In this document: one piece after another, positions 13,323 through 13,329 of the stretch
Layout: each line of letters starts with the position of its first letter
Numbering within the stretch: the first letter of the stretch is position 1
Origin: Oscillospiraceae bacterium
GTDB taxonomy: Bacteria; Bacillota; Clostridia; Oscillospirales; Oscillospiraceae
Length of the DNA: 13,329 nucleotides
Reading direction: 5' to 3'
Assembly (NCBI GenBank): GCA_020025275.1
Contig: JAHHSI010000035.1
Coordinates: 1-13,329, forward strand
Position numbers and translations under genes: made by a program
The notes under the pieces: generated by a model
The model's database searches: none
Told to the model about the DNA's origin: nothing
The model's input: only the letters and a program-made list of their open reading frames with translations

Positions 13323-13329
13323 ATGAGCA
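13323..13329 (+). CDS. Start of a gene cut by the window end
   Basis: ATGAGCA follows GAGGAGGT at ideal spacing and a near-consensus promoter, so this is very likely the first two codons (Met-Ser) of a well-expressed gene. Nothing can be said about its product. Confidence 0.75.

Overview
The window looks like chromosome from a Gram-positive anaerobe of the class Clostridia, most likely an Oscillospiraceae-type gut bacterium. This is an inference from several features: GC-rich coding sequence with strong AGGAGG-type ribosome binding sites, sigma-A promoters with 17-base spacers, an anaerobic glycerol-3-phosphate oxidation operon with a GlpP antiterminator, a TIGR01906-type membrane protein, and a MurT/GatD-like pair. 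I see no tRNA, rRNA, CRISPR array, insertion sequence or phage gene.

Layout. Positions 1-754 are visibly AT-rich and hold a terminator from an upstream gene, a gene-poor stretch with a possible gene remnant, and a small putative lipoprotein gene (+). A strong hairpin at 933-969 separates it from a convergent ATP-grasp gene (988-1998, -). Next on the minus strand is an apparent operon mnmG - murT-like - gatD-like (6127 down to 2122), with a 32-base gap and then an ATGA overlap. Divergent from mnmG is a 26-codon ORF (6331-6411, +) with its own promoter, ribosome binding site and terminator. It converges on a TIGR01906/DUF1461 membrane protein gene (6522-7187, -). Then comes the glycerol-3-phosphate cluster on the minus strand: a GlpA-like dehydrogenase with a BFD iron-sulfur domain, an FAD/NAD(P) oxidoreductase and a DUF1667 protein, the three joined by ATGA overlaps, followed by glpP with a possible promoter of its own. 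Divergent from it is a KdpD-like short histidine kinase with a KdpE-like response regulator (11236-13057, +). The window ends at the start codon of another gene behind a near-consensus promoter.

How the parts fit. The glp genes plausibly oxidise glycerol-3-phosphate and pass electrons through flavin and iron-sulfur centres. A leader of roughly 110 nt ahead of glpA is a natural target for GlpP, although its structure is not clear by eye. The most unusual item is the murT/gatD-like pair. The GatD-like subunit keeps the overall fold pattern but lacks both the nucleophilic Cys and the catalytic His of the glutaminase, and the MurT-like partner appears to lack the matching Asp and the usual KNPxG segment. 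The MurT-like protein still has its ATP-binding loop and four-Cys zinc ribbon. The pair may therefore be a repurposed Mur-ligase complex that does not use glutamine, co-transcribed with a tRNA-modification gene.
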